From: Methylobacterium sp. GXS13
Lineage (GTDB): Bacteria; Pseudomonadota; Alphaproteobacteria; Rhizobiales; Beijerinckiaceae
Length of the DNA stretch: 64,000 nt
Assembly (NCBI RefSeq): GCF_001455965.1
Contig: NZ_LKKO01000025.1
Location: 124,001 to 188,000 of the forward strand
Direction of reading: 5' to 3'
Shown here: one piece after another, positions 62,436 to 64,000 of the stretch
Layout of the letters: each line of letters opens with the position of its first letter
Position numbering within the stretch: position 1 is the first letter of the stretch
The notes under the pieces: model-generated
Database searches by the model: none
What the model saw: the letters and a program-made list of their open reading frames with translations, nothing else
What the model was told of the DNA's origin: nothing
Position numbers and translations under genes: made by a program

Positions 62436-62606
62436 CTCTCCCTCCCCCCTCTGCGGGGGAGGGTGGCCTCTGCGTCAGCAGGGGTCGGGAGAGGGGAGCG
62501 ACGGTGCCGGAGAGGTCGCGACGCCTGATCCATCCTGCATCGTCGCGCTGCCCCTCTCCCGACCCCCTTCGGGGGCCTCCCTCCCCCGCAGAGGGGGGAG
62601 GGAGGG
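62436..62606. repeat. Large inverted repeat between mxaC and mxaK
   Basis: A 28-base left arm (62436-62463) matches the reverse complement of a right arm (62579-62606) at all but one position. Nested arms GTCGGGAGAGGGG (62484-62496) and CCCCTCTCCCGAC (62551-62563) are perfect. The 170-bp unit can fold into one long hairpin; it resembles a mobile palindromic element. The rest of 62259-62699 shows no gene. Confidence 0.85.
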
Positions 62607-62699
62607 CGCCCGCCCTCTCCGGAGCTCGTCACCTTTTCAGCCGGGGAGGATCCGAAGCCCGATCCCTGAGCCCGGTCGCCCGCACGCGAGAGGACATCC

Positions 62700-63293
62700 G
62701 TGCCGCGTCCAGCCATGCGTAAGTCCGGTCCCCGCCTCTGGGGCCGGCCTCGGCCGCGGCTCCTCCTCGCCCTGCCGGTGCTGCTCGGCCTCACGGCCTT
62801 GGGCTTCGGCGTGTCCGCCTGGCGGGCGGATTCGGCCAACCGGAGCATCGCGGCGCTCGAAGCTGGCACGGATCTCGACGTCGGGACCGGGGCGCCGGCG
62901 CCTGTCCTGGTGGCGCGGATCGGCTACCTCGCCGGGCACGGGCAGCTGGAGGAGACCGAGCCCCTGGTCGCCGCCCTCGACCGGGCGGCGGCCGCCGACG
63001 CCGCGTCCCGTGCGCGCTACCGCGTCGCCAACGCCCGGATGCGCGAGGCTTTCGGGCTTCTGACCCGCGGCGCCCTCGACAAGGCCGGCCCGCAGGTGAC
63101 CCTGGCCCGGCAGGATTATCGCCGCGCCCTCCGGGACCGGCCGGAGTTTTGGAACGCGAAGTTCAACCTCGACGTCGCCTCCCGGCTGATCCGCGACTTC
63201 CCGGAATTCGATCGCGCCAGCGGCGACGAGATGCGCGCCGAGCCGAAGCAGATCTGGACCGACATCCCGGGGCAGCCGCGAGGTGGCCCATGA
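62700..63293 (+). CDS. mxaK: MxaK, methanol dehydrogenase maturation protein
   Basis: 197 residues from a GTG at 62700 with GAGAGGAC just upstream; an ATG at 62715 is the alternative. One N-terminal membrane helix (RLLLALPVLLGLTALGFGVS) then a helical, TPR-like region (RYRVANARMREAFGLLTRGA, FWNAKFNLDVASRLIRDFPE). MxaK is needed for calcium insertion. The stop overlaps the mxaL start (ATGA). Confidence 0.9.
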   Translation: MPRPAMRKSGPRLWGRPRPRLLLALPVLLGLTALGFGVSAWRADSANRSIAALEAGTDLDVGTGAPAPVLVARIGYLAGHGQLEETEPLVAALDRAAAADAASRARYRVANARMREAFGLLTRGALDKAGPQVTLARQDYRRALRDRPEFWNAKFNLDVASRLIRDFPEFDRASGDEMRAEPKQIWTDIPGQPRGGP

Positions 63294-64000
63294 GCCGGCA
63301 AACGATTCTGGAAGGCCTGCCGCTCGCGCGCAACCTGCGCGGGCGGCGCTTCCAGGCCTTGGCCCTCGCCCTGGCCCTGGTGATCGCCGCCCTGGTGGTG
63401 CCGGCCCTGAAGGTGACCCGCGCGGGCGTCGCGGTGCTGGCGGTGGTGGACATCACCGGCTCGATGAACGTGCGCGACTACGCCGTCGACGGCCGCCCGG
63501 CGAGCCGGCTGGAGATCGCCAAGGCGGCCCTGCGCCGGCTGGTGGCGGACCTGCCCTGCGGGTCGCGGATCGCACTGGCGCTGTTCACCGAGCGGAAGCC
63601 GTTCCTGCTGTTCGAGCCCGTGGAGGTCTGCGCCGAGTTCGCGCCGCTCGACGGCGCCCTGGCAGCGCTCGACTGGCGGATGGCCTGGGAGGGGGACAGC
63701 CGGATCAGCGCCGGCCTCTACCGGGCGGTGGAGATGGCGGCCGGGCTCGGGACGGACCTGCTGTTCGTCACCGATGGCCAGGAAACGCCGCCGCTCCCCG
63801 CCGGGCAAGTCCCGCCCTTCGAGGGCAGGCCGGGGGCGGTCCGGGGCCTGATCGTCGGCGCCGGCGCCTACGGCCTGTCGCCGATCCCGAAATTCGACGA
63901 TCGCGGCCGCGAGAGCGGTTTTTTCGCCGAGACGGACGTGCAGCAGGAGAACCGGTTCGGGCCGCCACCGGCCGACGCCGAATCCCGCGCCGGCTACAAT
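63290..64000 (+). CDS. mxaL: MxaL, VWA-domain membrane protein (C-terminus outside window)
   Basis: 237 residues visible. N-terminal helix (FQALALALALVIAALVVPAL) and a VWA domain with MIDAS-like VVDITGSMNVRDYAV and LLFVTDGQETPPLP. Continues past the window edge. Part of the mxaACKLD maturation set. Confidence 0.93.
   Translation, partial: MSRQTILEGLPLARNLRGRRFQALALALALVIAALVVPALKVTRAGVAVLAVVDITGSMNVRDYAVDGRPASRLEIAKAALRRLVADLPCGSRIALALFTERKPFLLFEPVEVCAEFAPLDGALAALDWRMAWEGDSRISAGLYRAVEMAAGLGTDLLFVTDGQETPPLPAGQVPPFEGRPGAVRGLIVGAGAYGLSPIPKFDDRGRESGFFAETDVQQENRFGPPPADAESRAGYN

Noticed and set aside
1..64000. CRISPR arrays, insertion sequences with transposase, rRNA genes
   Set aside because: I saw no regularly spaced repeats, no DDE or other transposase frames and no rRNA-like stretches.

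Overview
The window is GC-rich alphaproteobacterial DNA. The right end (54055-64000) carries the methanol dehydrogenase operon mxaFJGI-RSACKL, cut by the window end inside mxaL. With a flagellin, a BA14K-like protein and several small secreted proteins, this points to Methylobacterium/Methylorubrum. The methanol dehydrogenase large subunit has Ala two residues after the catalytic Asp, so it is the calcium-type MxaF, not lanthanide-type XoxF.

The left 35.7 kb looks like an accessory island. From 1 to about 25 kb it is mostly metal and metalloid resistance. It holds two paralogous HME-RND efflux pairs, each preceded by a small Cys/His- or His-rich exported protein. A P-type ATPase/CDF/ZIP operon is divided from its MerR regulator by a MerR-type operator. 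Decayed remnants of a second MerR and a CusF-like protein lie beside a small HMA protein. A CsoR/InrS-like repressor sits with an MFS exporter that has a His-rich tail. Next come a dmeRF-like Ni/Co operon and an arsenic cluster (arsR, two unrelated arsC genes, arsB and an MFS gene, with arsH divergent). A poorly understood stretch (23307-25191) then carries an HTH protein and a two-gene operon of unknown function behind a promoter with a near-consensus -10 box and an embedded TATACCCC dyad.

The most interesting part is 25.6-33.9 kb. The first block is a sigma-70-like protein, an apparent HTH protein (ATGA overlap), and a 1121-residue fusion of an ImmA/IrrE metalloprotease, a UvrD helicase and a Cas4/AddB-like nuclease with an Fe-S cysteine set. 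94 bp downstream lies a complete bacterial ubiquitin-like conjugation operon (Ubl, E2, JAB/JAMM isopeptidase, E1) with the layout of BIL antiphage systems. Its Ubl seems to have three beta-grasp units. A tyrosine recombinase and tRNA-Arg(TCT) close the island.

To the right of the tRNA (36-54 kb) the genes look chromosomal: a secreted beta-propeller protein, a YciE-like ferritin-fold protein, a VOC protein, a GST-like protein, flagellin, a GlxA-type regulator, an HD-domain protein, an outer-membrane beta-barrel, a GAF protein, a trypsin-like protease and many small proteins. Several good rho-independent terminators separate them. The mxa operon contains three palindromic repeat elements: between mxaI and mxaR, at the 5' end of mxaA, and between mxaC and mxaK. 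The last two appear to have disturbed translationally coupled gene junctions.
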